Positions 1 through 9,800 of a stretch of 61,331 nucleotides of DNA are shown here, one piece after another. Location: contig JABEVE010000033.1 of NCBI GenBank assembly GCA_013044035.1, forward strand, positions 1 to 61,331, written 5' to 3'. Position 1 is the stretch's first letter, and every line of letters begins with the position of its first letter. The translations under genes were made by a program, and so were the position numbers. The notes beneath the pieces are model-generated. The model did not search any database and had not been told where the DNA came from. It saw only the letters and a program-made list of their open reading frames with translations. This stretch comes from Burkholderiales bacterium (GTDB lineage Bacteria; Pseudomonadota; Gammaproteobacteria; Burkholderiales; Burkholderiaceae_C).

Positions 1-605
1 CGCCGGCAACGCAGCGCAACCCCAACACCATGATCAACGCCTGACCGCACCGCTCACGATAGTTGTCGCTGACAGCTCAAGATAGTTGACGCCGGGCACT
101 GCGTGAACAAAGGTCGCGCCGGGGAAGGTGCCCAGATCACGATTCCCAGCAAGGACTGCACGAGATTTCCAGCCGGGTTGCGCCGCACTCGGGTCAAACT
201 GACCGCCGAGCCTGGCTTTAGGCCACAGGCTCAACGATTTGGGCAAGAGATTCGTAAACCGCCCTGGATGGGACATGGTCAGACTGTCTATTCCTGTTTT
301 TGGGAACCCGAATGCTGATGGCATCGTCACATACTCGAGTGAGTCAAGCCAAATTGTTTGCGTCCTCACGGGCTGCATCAACAGCGACGGCCCGGGAGAG
401 GCAACTGGATCAGGCGGATGACCTCCAGCGGCCGGGTCAAGGACGCGGTCCATGCGCTATGGCTCGGGCCCGTCATGCCGACCGGTATTCGCATCAGGGT
501 GCCTTTCGACCACTGCAGCAAGCCGATAACTGCTGACCAACACGCGCCAGGATGCGGGCGCATAAACTGCTGCTGAATATTTGCACGACCAAGAGGTTGA
601 AGTTC
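1..605. other. Region with no recognisable gene
   Basis: No coding sequence can be supported here. A short plus-strand frame open from the left edge ends at a TGA near 42-44 and could be the tail of a gene outside the window. Open frames on both strands (for example 34-453 minus) give translations with no motif I recognise. An octamer GATAGTTG occurs twice, near 58 and 84. Codon usage does not look like that of the neighbouring genes, so this may be decayed or intergenic DNA. Confidence 0.5.
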
Positions 606-1034
606 ATGGCTCGCACAGTTCCCCAACCAACGCAATTGACGGTTCACCGCCAGTCGCGCGATCTGGAAATCGCCTTTGACGATGGCGCGGTGTTTCGACT
701 TGCGTTCGAACTCCTGCGGGTCTACTCGCCTTCCGCCGAAGTGCGTGGACATGGCCCTGGCCAGGAAACCCTGCAGACAGGCAAGCGCGATGTCATGATC
801 AATCAGTTGGAGTCCGTCGGCAATTACGCCGTCCAACCGACCTTTTCCGACGGTCACGACACGGGCATCTTTACCTGGGAATACTTGTATTTCCTGGGTT
901 CAGAACAGCAGCGGTTATGGAGCGACTACCTGGAGCGGCTTGCTGCAGCGAACGTCGACCGCGATGCCACGATGGCTACTGTCGAAGCTTCATCGAGTGG
1001 TGGCTGCGGGCATGGGGCGCACCATGGCCATTGA
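606..1034 (+). CDS. DUF971 domain protein with His/Gly-rich tail
   Basis: A 142-residue protein of the DUF971 family, the small domain also found at the N terminus of gamma-butyrobetaine hydroxylases and often implicated in iron-sulfur or metal handling. The start [10 protein letters not shown] is chosen over an upstream in-frame ATG at 552 because homologues begin there. The family core ([30 protein letters not shown]) is visible. The C terminus is [11 protein letters not shown], a likely metal-binding tail. It overlaps the start of ubiE by 11 bases, as is common in Burkholderiales, so the two are probably co-transcribed and translationally coupled. The biochemical function is unproven. Confidence 0.85.
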   Translation: MARTVPQPTQLTVHRQSRDLEIAFDDGAVFRLAFELLRVYSPSAEVRGHGPGQETLQTGKRDVMINQLESVGNYAVQPTFSDGHDTGIFTWEYLYFLGSEQQRLWSDYLERLAAANVDRDATMATVEASSSGGCGHGAHHGH

Positions 1035-1773
1035 ATCCGGCGGCACGAACACGCACTTCGGCTTCGAGACCGTGCCCGAGAATGAAAAGGCGCGGCGTGT
1101 TGCACAGGTTTTCGACTCGGTCGCGCCACGCTACAACCTGATGAATGATCTGATGAGCGCGGGTCTCCATCGGGGCTGGAAAGCCTTCACGGTGGCGCTG
1201 GCAGCGGTGCGTCCCGGGTATCGTGTGCTCGACATTGCCTCGGGCACAGGCGACTTGGCGCGCGCTTTCGCGCCGCAAGTCGAACCCGGTGGCTTGGTGG
1301 TCTCGACCGACATCAATGGCGCCATGCTGGCCGAGGGGCGAGCCCGTTTGGAAGATGCGGGCCTGTGTGTGCCGGCAGCGCTCTGCGATGCTGAAATCCT
1401 CCCATTTCCCGATGACAGCTTCGATCGTGTATGCGTGGCTTTTGGCCTTCGCAACATGACCCACAAAGATCTTGCGCTCGCGGAAATGCGCCGCGTGCTC
1501 AAACCTGGCGGGAAACTGCTGGTCTTGGAGTTTTCACGGCCCTGGGGACCGTTGCGCGGCGTCTACGACTGGTACTCCTTCAGCATCCTGCCACGCCTTG
1601 GCCAATGGGTCGCTGGCGATGCCGACAGTTACCGCTACTTGGCTGAATCCATCCGCCAACACCCGGATCAAGCCAGCTTGAAAAGCTTGATGCTCAAGGC
1701 CGGATTCGTCAAGGTCGACTGGTACAACCTTTCGGCCGGAGTTGTCGCGTTGCACATCGGCCTCAAGGCTTGA
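1024..1773 (+). CDS. ubiE: Ubiquinone/menaquinone C-methyltransferase UbiE
   Basis: A SAM-dependent C-methyltransferase of ubiquinone (and menaquinone) synthesis, 249 residues, the usual size. The family N-terminal signature [19 protein letters not shown] is followed by the SAM-binding motif [11 protein letters not shown] and by [15 protein letters not shown]. The C terminus ends in the typical [12 protein letters not shown] start at ATG 1024, inside the end of the DUF971 gene; an in-frame ATG at 940 would add residues not seen in the family. UbiJ and UbiB downstream make this a ubiquinone cluster. The protein acts at the inner face of the cytoplasmic membrane. Confidence 0.96.
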   Translation: MAIESGGTNTHFGFETVPENEKARRVAQVFDSVAPRYNLMNDLMSAGLHRGWKAFTVALAAVRPGYRVLDIASGTGDLARAFAPQVEPGGLVVSTDINGAMLAEGRARLEDAGLCVPAALCDAEILPFPDDSFDRVCVAFGLRNMTHKDLALAEMRRVLKPGGKLLVLEFSRPWGPLRGVYDWYSFSILPRLGQWVAGDADSYRYLAESIRQHPDQASLKSLMLKAGFVKVDWYNLSAGVVALHIGLKA

Positions 1774-1849
1774 GAGAACATAATTTTTTCGATGCAGGTG
1801 AACTTTTCCGGTGGTTTTAGTAACAAAATGTAGGTATTCACAACCGGGC

Positions 1850-2755
1850 ATGATCATGAACAAGCATTGGACCCTCCTCGTTCTCGGCATCAGCCTCGTG
1901 CTGGCCTCCACGCTTTTTGTCGCCGAGGCACAAGCCAAGCGCATGGGAGGAGGCAAAACCCTGGGGCGCCAAAACAGTGGATTGCTTCAGCGGCAACAGG
2001 CCACTCCAGCCCCTGCCGCGGCCCCACGGCAGTCAGCTGCGCCAACGGCAACCAGCCCACGCCCTGCCAACCGTTGGGGCGGCCTGCTCGGCGGCTTGGC
2101 GGCAGGCATTGGGCTGGCGGCGCTATTCCACGCGTTCGGCCTCGGCGCAGGTCTGGCCTCATTCGTCATGGCTCTTCTGATCGCCGGCTTGGCGGTGGTC
2201 GCCGGGATGTTTCTGCTGCGACTGGCCCGCCGTTCTGGTGCCACGTCCACGCCACAACCCGCCGGAATGCCACGCGGTGCCTACGATGCTGCCCAGCTCG
2301 GGCCCGAGTCTTATCTACCACCGCAGCGTTTCGAGGGGACGCAAGCCCCGGCTGCGAAGGCCACCGCGATTCAGGGCGCAATTCCGGCAGACTTCGATCA
2401 ACGCGCGTTCCTGAACAAGGCACGTGAGCATTACTACCAGCTGCAAAAAGCCTGGGATGCCGGCGACTTGCACGACATCGAGTCCTACAGCACGCCTGAA
2501 CTCTTCGCGCAACTCAAGTCCGAAATCGAACAGCGCGGGGGAGCGCAGAACCAGACCGATGTGGTCACCCTCGAAGCCGTGTTGCTTGATCTGCAAGAAC
2601 TCGGCGGTGAGTACCTTGCCAGTGTGGAATTCTCCGGGCTCGTCCGCGAAGAGAGTTGGGGTGGCGCGCAGCCGGTGCGCGAGATCTGGAACCTGGTCAA
2701 GCCGATTTCAGGCAACGGCGGGTGGCTGCTGGCGGGAATTCAACAACTGGGTTGA
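1850..2755 (+). CDS. Tim44-like domain membrane protein
   Basis: A 301-residue protein with an N-terminal signal or anchor (hydrophobic residues about 6-27, then AEAQAKRMGGGK), a low-complexity Gln/Ala/Pro stretch, two closely spaced membrane helices near residues 75-125, and a C-terminal Tim44-like (calcin) domain of about 140 residues starting near FLNKAREHYYQLQKAWDAGD. In Burkholderiales a gene like this sits between ubiE and ubiJ; its role is unknown, but Tim44-like domains bind lipid or small ligands and are structurally related to SnoaL/NTF2 folds. Two start codons are close together (1850 and 1856); a GTG at 1811 is less likely. Confidence 0.85.
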   Translation: MIMNKHWTLLVLGISLVLASTLFVAEAQAKRMGGGKTLGRQNSGLLQRQQATPAPAAAPRQSAAPTATSPRPANRWGGLLGGLAAGIGLAALFHAFGLGAGLASFVMALLIAGLAVVAGMFLLRLARRSGATSTPQPAGMPRGAYDAAQLGPESYLPPQRFEGTQAPAAKATAIQGAIPADFDQRAFLNKAREHYYQLQKAWDAGDLHDIESYSTPELFAQLKSEIEQRGGAQNQTDVVTLEAVLLDLQELGGEYLASVEFSGLVREESWGGAQPVREIWNLVKPISGNGGWLLAGIQQLG

Positions 2756-3370
2756 GTTGGTTTGCGGCCACAGGCCGATTGTCCATCTGGCGACACGTTC
2801 CCCAGCCGGTTCAGGATTGGTGCCAGGGCTGATTTCTCGGTCACCGACATGACTCCGGGGTGTGAGGCCTACGCCGGCCTGCACCCAGGCCTTGTGCCTG
2901 AAAGGGTGACGGCGAAAACCAGAGCGGGAAGTCAGCCGAGGTTGGGGTCGCGGGAATCAGGCTCCTCGGCTGTGGCCTCTGGTTTGGCGCCAAGGCGTGC
3001 AACGCCAGGCGGCAGTCGCGCCGCGCTGCTGGCGGCACAAAACTGGCATGCCGCTCAACGTCGTGCTGGCCCTGGCCCACTTCGACGCGCTGGGCCCCCG
3101 ACTGCCTGACCTCTGGCCAGCGCACCGCTCGGTGCGGACCCACGCACCAGGTGCTGTGGCAAGGGCCCGGCGCGCATGAGCCGCCCTCCCGCCGATGGAA
3201 GAAGATCGCGAGACCGACTCGAGCGGCATTGGGCGATGCCTGCTGCAGGGTTTCGCATGCATTGGCTCGGCCTCGACATGCCGTTGGAACACGACCTACT
3301 GCGCAACACTGGCCAGCCGCTCTGGGTTTATCGCAGGCTCCTAGAATGGTCTCCAGATTGCACACCGCCC
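2756..3370. other. 615-bp gap between the Tim44-like gene and ubiJ
   Basis: No protein of known family is visible on either strand. Several frames stay open because of high GC, but their translations are Arg/Pro/Ala-rich and lack motifs. A TAGAAT hexamer near 3341, about 25 bases before the ubiJ start, could be a -10 element. Nothing else stands out. Confidence 0.4.
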
Positions 3371-4030
3371 ATGCCCAGCACCGATCCAAGCCCAATATTG
3401 TCCTGGCCAGACCGCCTGCAGCAACGCGCTGCGCTGCTCGTGACCCGAGTCATCAATCACCTCGTCCGCCAGGAAGCGCTGGCCGAAGAGCGTCTACGAG
3501 CACACAGCGGCAAACACCTGTCCCTGCACGTCGCGGGCCGAAGCGCCCTGTTGCAGTTGTCCCCGACGGGCGAGTTGGCGCCAGTGCCCACCTCGTCCTT
3601 GACGCGACCACCTGAACTCAGGCTCGATCTCGACGTCTCCGCTGTTTTGGCGTCCCAATGGCGTGGACAGGCGCTGGGGCTGACGGGTGTGCGTATCACG
3701 GGCGATGCCGAATTTGCCCAGGCGGTTTCCTGGCTGCTCGGCCATCTGCGCTGGGATGCCGAGGATGACCTCGCCCAACTACTTGGCGACTTGGCGGCAC
3801 ATCGACTGGTTCGCGTCGGGCACGACGTGCTAGCTCAGGGTCGGCGCCTACGCCGGCAGGTCGAGGCCGACGCGAAGGACTGGTTGGCTGAAGCGCCACG
3901 CGCACTCGTTGGGCGCGCCGAGCTCACGGCCTGCAGTGTCGAATTGGCGCAATTGCGTGACGCCACCGCCAGGCTCGACAAGCGCGTTCAGCTGCTTGTG
4001 CGCCGTACCGCCCCAACGGCGCGGAACTGA
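3371..4030 (+). CDS. ubiJ: Ubiquinone biosynthesis accessory factor UbiJ (SCP2 domain)
   Basis: A 219-residue protein with the arrangement of UbiJ: an SCP2-like lipid-binding half (about residues 20-120, containing LRLDLDVSAVLASQ and GVRITGDAEFAQAVSWLLGHLRWDAEDDLAQ) and a C-terminal helical part with heptad character (ELAQLRDATARLDKRVQLL). UbiJ binds polyprenyl quinone intermediates and scaffolds the soluble Ubi complex with UbiK. The start MPSTDPSP is preferred; the frame stays open to 3176 but that extension is not family-like. It lies 3 bases before ubiB, so the two are clearly one operon. Confidence 0.9.
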   Translation: MPSTDPSPILSWPDRLQQRAALLVTRVINHLVRQEALAEERLRAHSGKHLSLHVAGRSALLQLSPTGELAPVPTSSLTRPPELRLDLDVSAVLASQWRGQALGLTGVRITGDAEFAQAVSWLLGHLRWDAEDDLAQLLGDLAAHRLVRVGHDVLAQGRRLRRQVEADAKDWLAEAPRALVGRAELTACSVELAQLRDATARLDKRVQLLVRRTAPTARN

Positions 4031-4033
4031 GGG

Positions 4034-5605
4034 ATGCGCCGCCTTCTGCGTTTGTTGCGTATTGCAACGGTTGCCCATCGCTACGGGCTCGATCAACTCG
4101 TCCTCAGCGGTTTTCGCCATCGCTGGCTGCGACTCCTGGCGCGTATTCTTGCTGTCGGCCGCAAGCTCGATGCCCCGAGAGGGCGGCGCCTGCGCCTGGC
4201 GCTGGAAAGCCTGGGACCGATCTTCGTCAAGTTCGGGCAGATGCTGTCCACGCGGCGCGATCTTCTGCCCACCGATATCGCCGACGAGCTTGCCAAGCTG
4301 CAGGATCGCGTTCCGCCTTTCGACTCCGATCAGGCGGTGGGACTGATCGAGCAGGCCTTGGGTCAGCCCCTAACCAAGCTGTTTGCCAGTCTCGATCGCA
4401 CACCTGTCGCCAGTGCTTCCATCGCCCAGGTGCATTTTGCGGTGCTGCCGGCCGAACAAGGCGGGCACGAAGTGGCGGTCAAGGTGCTGCGACCCGGCAT
4501 GCGCAAAATCATCGACCAGGATCTGGAGTTGATGCAGACCCTGGCTGCCTGGGTTGAGCGCGCCTGGTCCGACGGCAAGCGCCTCAAGCCGCGCGAAGTG
4601 GTGGCCGAGTTCGATAAATATCTGCACGATGAGCTTGACCTCGTTCGCGAAGCGGCCAATGCGGCGCAACTGCGCCGCAATATGGACGGCCTGGGCCTGG
4701 TCTTGATTCCGCAGATGGTCTGGGATCTCTGCACCGAAAGCGTGATCGTGATGGAGCGCATGCATGGCGTGCCTATCAGTCAGATCGACCGCTTGCGTGA
4801 TGCCGGTGTGGACATCCACAAGCTGGCGCAAAGCGGGGTCGAGATCTTTTTCACCCAGGTGTTTCGCGATGGTTTTTTCCATGCCGACATGCATCCGGGC
4901 AACATCATGGTCAGTCTTGCGCCTGAAACTTTTGGCTGGTATATCGCGCTGGATTTCGGCATCATCGGCACGCTGTCGGAGTTCGACAAGGACTACCTGG
5001 CACAAAACTTCATCGCCTTTTTCCGGCGCGATTACCGGCGCGTGGCTGAGCTGCATCTCGAATCCGGCTGGGTGCCGGCCGAGGTGCGTGTGGACGAGCT
5101 GGAGGCCGCTGTTCGCACCGTGTGCGAGCCGCAGTTCGAGCGTCCGCTGAAAGATATTTCCCTGGGACAGATTCTGCTGCGCCTGTTCCAGGTGTCGCGC
5201 CGCTTCAAGGTGGAAATCCAGCCGCAGCTCGTGCTGTTGCAAAAAACCCTGCTCAATGTCGAAGGCCTGGGTCGCCAGCTCGACCCCGACCTGGATCTCT
5301 GGACGACCGCCCAGCCTTTCCTCAAGCGCTGGATGCAGAGCCAGGTCGGCTGGCGCGCTTTGCGCGACCATCTGCAAAAAGAGGCGCCGCGCTTCGCCCA
5401 GTACTTCCCGGCCTTGCCTCGCATGATCTATCACGCCCTGGAGCAAGCGCAACAGCCGGCCGAACGTGAGCTGACACGCCAACTGTTGCAGGAACAACGG
5501 CGGACCAATGCGTTGTTGCAGGGCTTGATCGGTTTCGTCGTCGGGTTGGTGGTCTTTCTGTTGTTGTTGGCTTTGTGGAATGCGCGGCACTGGGTCGGGG
5601 TATGA
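4034..5605 (+). CDS. ubiB: Ubiquinone biosynthesis kinase-like protein UbiB
   Basis: A 523-residue member of the ABC1/ADCK/UbiB atypical kinase family, needed for ubiquinone synthesis and thought to help extract lipid precursors from the membrane by ATP hydrolysis. The KxGQ signature ([16 protein letters not shown]) is near residue 67, the Ala-rich loop region reads ASIAQVHFA, and the metal/catalytic motifs are [10 protein letters not shown] and [10 protein letters not shown]-terminal membrane anchor is visible ([20 protein letters not shown]). The length agrees with UbiB. It immediately follows ubiJ and ends 4 bases before the next gene. Confidence 0.96.
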   Translation: MRRLLRLLRIATVAHRYGLDQLVLSGFRHRWLRLLARILAVGRKLDAPRGRRLRLALESLGPIFVKFGQMLSTRRDLLPTDIADELAKLQDRVPPFDSDQAVGLIEQALGQPLTKLFASLDRTPVASASIAQVHFAVLPAEQGGHEVAVKVLRPGMRKIIDQDLELMQTLAAWVERAWSDGKRLKPREVVAEFDKYLHDELDLVREAANAAQLRRNMDGLGLVLIPQMVWDLCTESVIVMERMHGVPISQIDRLRDAGVDIHKLAQSGVEIFFTQVFRDGFFHADMHPGNIMVSLAPETFGWYIALDFGIIGTLSEFDKDYLAQNFIAFFRRDYRRVAELHLESGWVPAEVRVDELEAAVRTVCEPQFERPLKDISLGQILLRLFQVSRRFKVEIQPQLVLLQKTLLNVEGLGRQLDPDLDLWTTAQPFLKRWMQSQVGWRALRDHLQKEAPRFAQYFPALPRMIYHALEQAQQPAERELTRQLLQEQRRTNALLQGLIGFVVGLVVFLLLLALWNARHWVGV

Positions 5606-5609
5606 AGCG

Positions 5610-6464
5610 ATGAACCTTGTGCAACTCGGGGATGTAGAGCAATGGCCTGCGCTGGGACTGGGCACATGGCGCTTCGGCGAAGCCGCGACGCGCCATGCCG
5701 GCGAAGTTGCCGCCGTGCGCCACGCCCTGGAGCTTGGCTACCGCGTGTTGGATACCGCCGAGATGTATGGCGAAGGTGGTGCCGAGCGCGTGGTGGGCGA
5801 GGCCCTGGCGGGCGCTGTGCGTGAGGGTGTGGTCAAGCGCGAGCAAGTGCTGGTGGTCAGCAAGGTCTATCCGCATCACGCCAGTGCCGCCGGGGTGCAG
5901 GCTGCTTGCGAGCGCAGTCTGTACCGGCTCGGCTTGGAGCAGATCGATCTTTATCTGTTGCACTGGCGCGGCAGCCTGCCTCTGGAAGAGACGTTGGAGG
6001 GATTCACCCGTTTGGTCGCTGCTGGCCGCATCCGCCATTGGGGCGTGAGCAATTTCGACCTGCAGGACATGCACGCATTGCGGCAATTGGACGGCGGTGG
6101 TCATTGCGCGACGAACCAGGTTTATTACGCGGCCAGCAGCCGTGGCGTCGAATTCGACCTGTTGCCCTGGATGCAAAACCAGCGCATGCCGCTGATGGCC
6201 TACAGCCCCCTGGACGAAGGCAAACTCGCGCACGACACGCGCATGGCTGCGCTGGCTCGGGTTCTCGGGCTCAGCGCGGCACAACTCGCACTCGCCTGGG
6301 TGTTGCGGCAACCCGGGGTGATGGCCATTCCCAAGGCGGGCAGTCTGCAGCATCTGCGCGACAACCTGGTGGCTGCCTCGACAACCCTGGACGCCGCCGC
6401 TTGCGCTGCCATCGATGCGATTTTTCCCGCGCCACGCCGCAAGCAGCCGCTGGCCATGATTTGA
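5610..6464 (+). CDS. Aldo/keto reductase
   Basis: A 284-residue NADPH-dependent aldo/keto reductase. The catalytic tetrad is visible: Asp and Tyr in VLDTAEMYGEGGAE, Lys in VLVVSKVYPHHA and His in DLYLLHWRG. The family phrase RHWGVSNFDLQDM and the late AIPKAGSLQHLRDN segment that binds the cofactor phosphate are also present. The start MNLVQLGDVEQW lies 4 bases after ubiB; the in-frame ATG at 5580 lies inside ubiB. The substrate is unknown, and proximity to ubiB is the only contextual hint. Confidence 0.92.
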   Translation: MNLVQLGDVEQWPALGLGTWRFGEAATRHAGEVAAVRHALELGYRVLDTAEMYGEGGAERVVGEALAGAVREGVVKREQVLVVSKVYPHHASAAGVQAACERSLYRLGLEQIDLYLLHWRGSLPLEETLEGFTRLVAAGRIRHWGVSNFDLQDMHALRQLDGGGHCATNQVYYAASSRGVEFDLLPWMQNQRMPLMAYSPLDEGKLAHDTRMAALARVLGLSAAQLALAWVLRQPGVMAIPKAGSLQHLRDNLVAASTTLDAAACAAIDAIFPAPRRKQPLAMI

Positions 6465-6489
6465 GCTTTGATGTGTCGAGCGCCCCTGA

Positions 6490-6777
6490 TCAAGCCAATG
6501 CGGTGTATCGGTGAATTTCGGGAGCTGCGGCCAGGTGCGGGCCCGCCTGCGCCATGGCAGCAGCAAGATGTGCAGTGCGCATGTGGGCATCAGCGCTGGC
6601 TTGGTCGAGCCACTGCTCCACGGTCATGAAAACGGTTGGCTCGTCGTCGCGCTGGAACAGCGTGTAGAGCTTGCATCCGGGTTCCCGCCGCGTGTGGCTC
6701 ACCAAGTCGAGCAGAGCGGCGTGAACCTGCTCGGTGCTGCCGGGTTTGGCCGTGATACGTGCCAGGATGTGAATCAT
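6490..6777 (-). CDS. Antibiotic biosynthesis monooxygenase-type (ABM) protein
   Basis: A 95-residue single-domain ABM/YgiN-like protein, a ferredoxin-like fold that usually dimerises. Visible family features are IHILARITAKPGSTEQVHAAL, SHTRREPGCKLYTLFQ and FMTVEQWLDQASADAHMRT. Members include quinol monooxygenases and proteins of unknown function. It follows icmF by 29 bases on the same strand and is probably the last gene of that unit. Confidence 0.88.
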   Translation of the reverse strand: MIHILARITAKPGSTEQVHAALLDLVSHTRREPGCKLYTLFQRDDEPTVFMTVEQWLDQASADAHMRTAHLAAAMAQAGPHLAAAPEIHRYTALA

Positions 6778-6806
6778 GGTTGTTTCCTCGATTCTTGGTT
6801 GGGGAA

Positions 6807-9800
6807 CTACATGCTGCGCCGGTACTGCCCGCCGACTTCAAACAAGGTGTTGGTGATCTGCCCCAGGCTGCACACTCGCACCGCTTCCATCAGCACGGCG
6901 AACACATTGCGGTTGTCGATCACTGCCTGTTGCAGTCTCTGCAGCATGGCCGGTGCTGCAGCGGTGTGGCGCTGGTGGAAGTCTGCCAGGCGGCGCAGTT
7001 GCGACTCCTTTTCCTCCTCGGTGGAGCGCGCTAGCTCAAGATGGTTCGAGACCGCCTCGCCATGCGGATTGCGGAAGGTGTTGACGCCGACGATGGGTAA
7101 CTCGCCAGTGTGCTTGAGCAGTTCGTAATGCATGCTCTCCTCCTGGATCTTGCCGCGTTGGTAGCCTGCTTCCATGGCCCCCAGCACCCCGCCACGGTCG
7201 GCGATGGCATCAAACTCCTTGAGCACCGCTTCTTCCACGAGGTCGGTGAGCTCCTCGATGATGAACGCGCCCTGGTTTGGGTTCTCGCACTTGGCCAGTC
7301 CCCACTCGCGGTTGATGATGAGCTGAATTGCCATGGCCCGGCGCACGCTTTCCTCGGTGGGCGTGGTGATGGCCTCGTCGTAGGCATTGGTGTGCAGGCT
7401 GTTGCAGTTGTCGTAGATCGCGATCAGCGCCTGCAGCGTGGTGCGAATATCGTTGAACGCAATCTCCTGCGCATGCAGGCTGCGACCGCTGGTCTGCACG
7501 TGGTACTTGAGCTTCTGGCTGCGTTCGTTAGCACCGTACTTGTCGCGCATCGCCACGGCCCAGATGCGCCGCGCCACGCGTCCCAGCACGCTGTACTCCG
7601 GGTCCATGCCGTTGCTGAAGAAAAAGCTCAGGTTGGGTGCGAAGTCGTCGATGTGCATGCCACGAGCCAGGTACGCCTCGACGAAAGTGAAACCATTGCT
7701 CAGCGTGAACGCGAGCTGCGAAATGGGGTTGGCTCCTGCTTCGGCAATGTGGTAGCCGCTGATGCTCACCGAGTAGAAATTGCGCACCTTGTGGTGGACG
7801 AAATACTCCTGAATATCGCCCATGACCTTGAGCGAGAACTCGGTGGAGAAGATGCAAGTGTTCTGTCCCTGATCTTCTTTCAGGATGTCCGCCTGCACCG
7901 TGCCGCGGACGTTTTCCAGCACCCAGGCCTGGATTTTTTGCGCCTCGTCGTCGGTCGGTTCGCGGTCGTTGTCAGCCAGGAATTTGGCCAGCTGCTGGTC
8001 GATGGCTGTGTTCAGGAACATTGCCAGGATGGTCGGCGCAGGGCCGTTGATGGTCATGCTCACGCTGGTGGCTGGCGCGCACAGATCGAAACCGTCGTAC
8101 AGCGCCTTGAGGTCGTCGAGCGTGGCGATGCTCACGCCCGAGTTGCCCACCTTGCCGTAGATGTCGGGGCGGCGGTCCGGGTCGGCGCCGTACAGCGTGA
8201 CCGAATCGAAGGCGGTCGACAGCCGCTTGGCGGGCATGCCGGCGGAGAGCAGCTTGAAGCGCCGGTTCGTGCGGAACGGGTCACCCTCGCCGGCGAACAT
8301 GCGGGTTGGATCCTCGTTGCCTTGACCCGAGCCACTACGTTTGAACGCAAAGGTGCCCGCGGTGTAAGGAAAGCTGCCGGGGACGTTGTCGCGCATCAAC
8401 CAGCGCAAGATCTCGCCATGGTCTTCATACTTCGGCAGCACGACTTTGCGCACCGTGGTGCCTGACAGCGTGGTGTGGGTGAGGGCAGTGCGCATTTCGC
8501 GGTCGCGGATCTTCACCACGTATTCACGGCCCGCATAGGCCTGCTGCATCTGCGGCCACATCGCCAGCAGCTTGCGTGCGGCCGGCAGCATTTTCGCCTC
8601 GCGTTGTTCCGCCAGATCGTTGACTGCCTCGACCGCGGCCACCTTGTTGGGGTTGGCCGCGCGCAGCATGCGACCGCTGGCGCGCAGCTGCTGCGCTTCG
8701 CGTGCGAGTGCTGTCTGCAGCTCGACACGGCGGTGATATCCGCGCACGGTGTCGGCGATTTCCGCCAGATAACGGCCACGTGCAGCGGGAATGATGGGGG
8801 TCTGGTGGGTGCTGTGGCGGGTGGCCGCAATCGGCAAACGCCCCTCCTTGAACTGCAGGCCGCGCTCGGCCAGACGCGGCTTGATGGCCTGATACAGCGC
8901 GGTCACGCCATCGTCGTTGAAGCGGCTGGCCATGGTGCCGAACACGGGCAGCTCTTCCGGTTTGGTGGCCCACGCTTCGCGGTTGCGCTGCAACTGCTTG
9001 GCCACGTCGCGCAGCGCATCCATCGCACCTTTGCGATCGAATTTGTTGATGGCGACGAAGTCGGCGAAGTCGAGCATGTCGATTTTTTCCAATTGACTGG
9101 CCGCGCCGAATTCCGGTGTCATCACGTACAGACTGGCATCGACATGCGGCACGATGGCGGCATCCCCTTGGCCGATGCCGGAGGTCTCGACGATGATCAG
9201 ATCGAAGCCGGCTGCCTTGCAGGCGGCGATCACGTCGGGCAGCGCCTTGCTGATTTCGCTACCCGCCTCGCGCGTGGCGAGGCTGCGCATGAACACGCCA
9301 TTTCTCCTCCCAACCTCCGCCGCGGGTGGGTGAGGGGTGAGAGACGCCCTCTCCACTTGTGGGGAGGACTGGGGAAGGGAGCCTGCCCACTGCCACGGTC
9401 CGATCGCGTTCATGCGGATGCGGTCGCCCAGCAGCGCGCCGCCGCTCTTGCGCCGAGACGGGTCGATGCTGATCACGCCGATGCGCAGGGCGTCGTCCTG
9501 GTCAAGCCGCAGGCGACGGATCAGCTCGTCCACCAGGCTGCTCTTGCCGGCGCCGCCCGTGCCCGTCACGCCCAAGACCACCCCATGCGCGGACTCGGCC
9601 TGGGTGCGCAGGTCGCGCAGCAGCGCTGCGTCGGCCACGCCATTGTCCAGTTGGGTGATCACACGCGCCAGCACGCATGCGTCCGTCCCGAGGGCCTGCA
9701 ATGCCTGTTGGTTGTTCAGTGCTGGCAGGGCGTGATCGGCGCGCATCAGCATATCGCCGATCATGCCCTGCAGCCCCAGGTGCTGGCCGTCCTCGGGGCT

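Noticed and set aside
378-857. Minus-strand frame opposite the DUF971 gene
   Set aside because: Antisense to a recognised gene over half its length and no motif in the rest.
1762-1795. CTCAAGGCTTGAG followed by a T-run after ubiE as a terminator
   Set aside because: The palindrome has almost no loop, so the usable stem is 4 bp; too weak, although the T-run is real.
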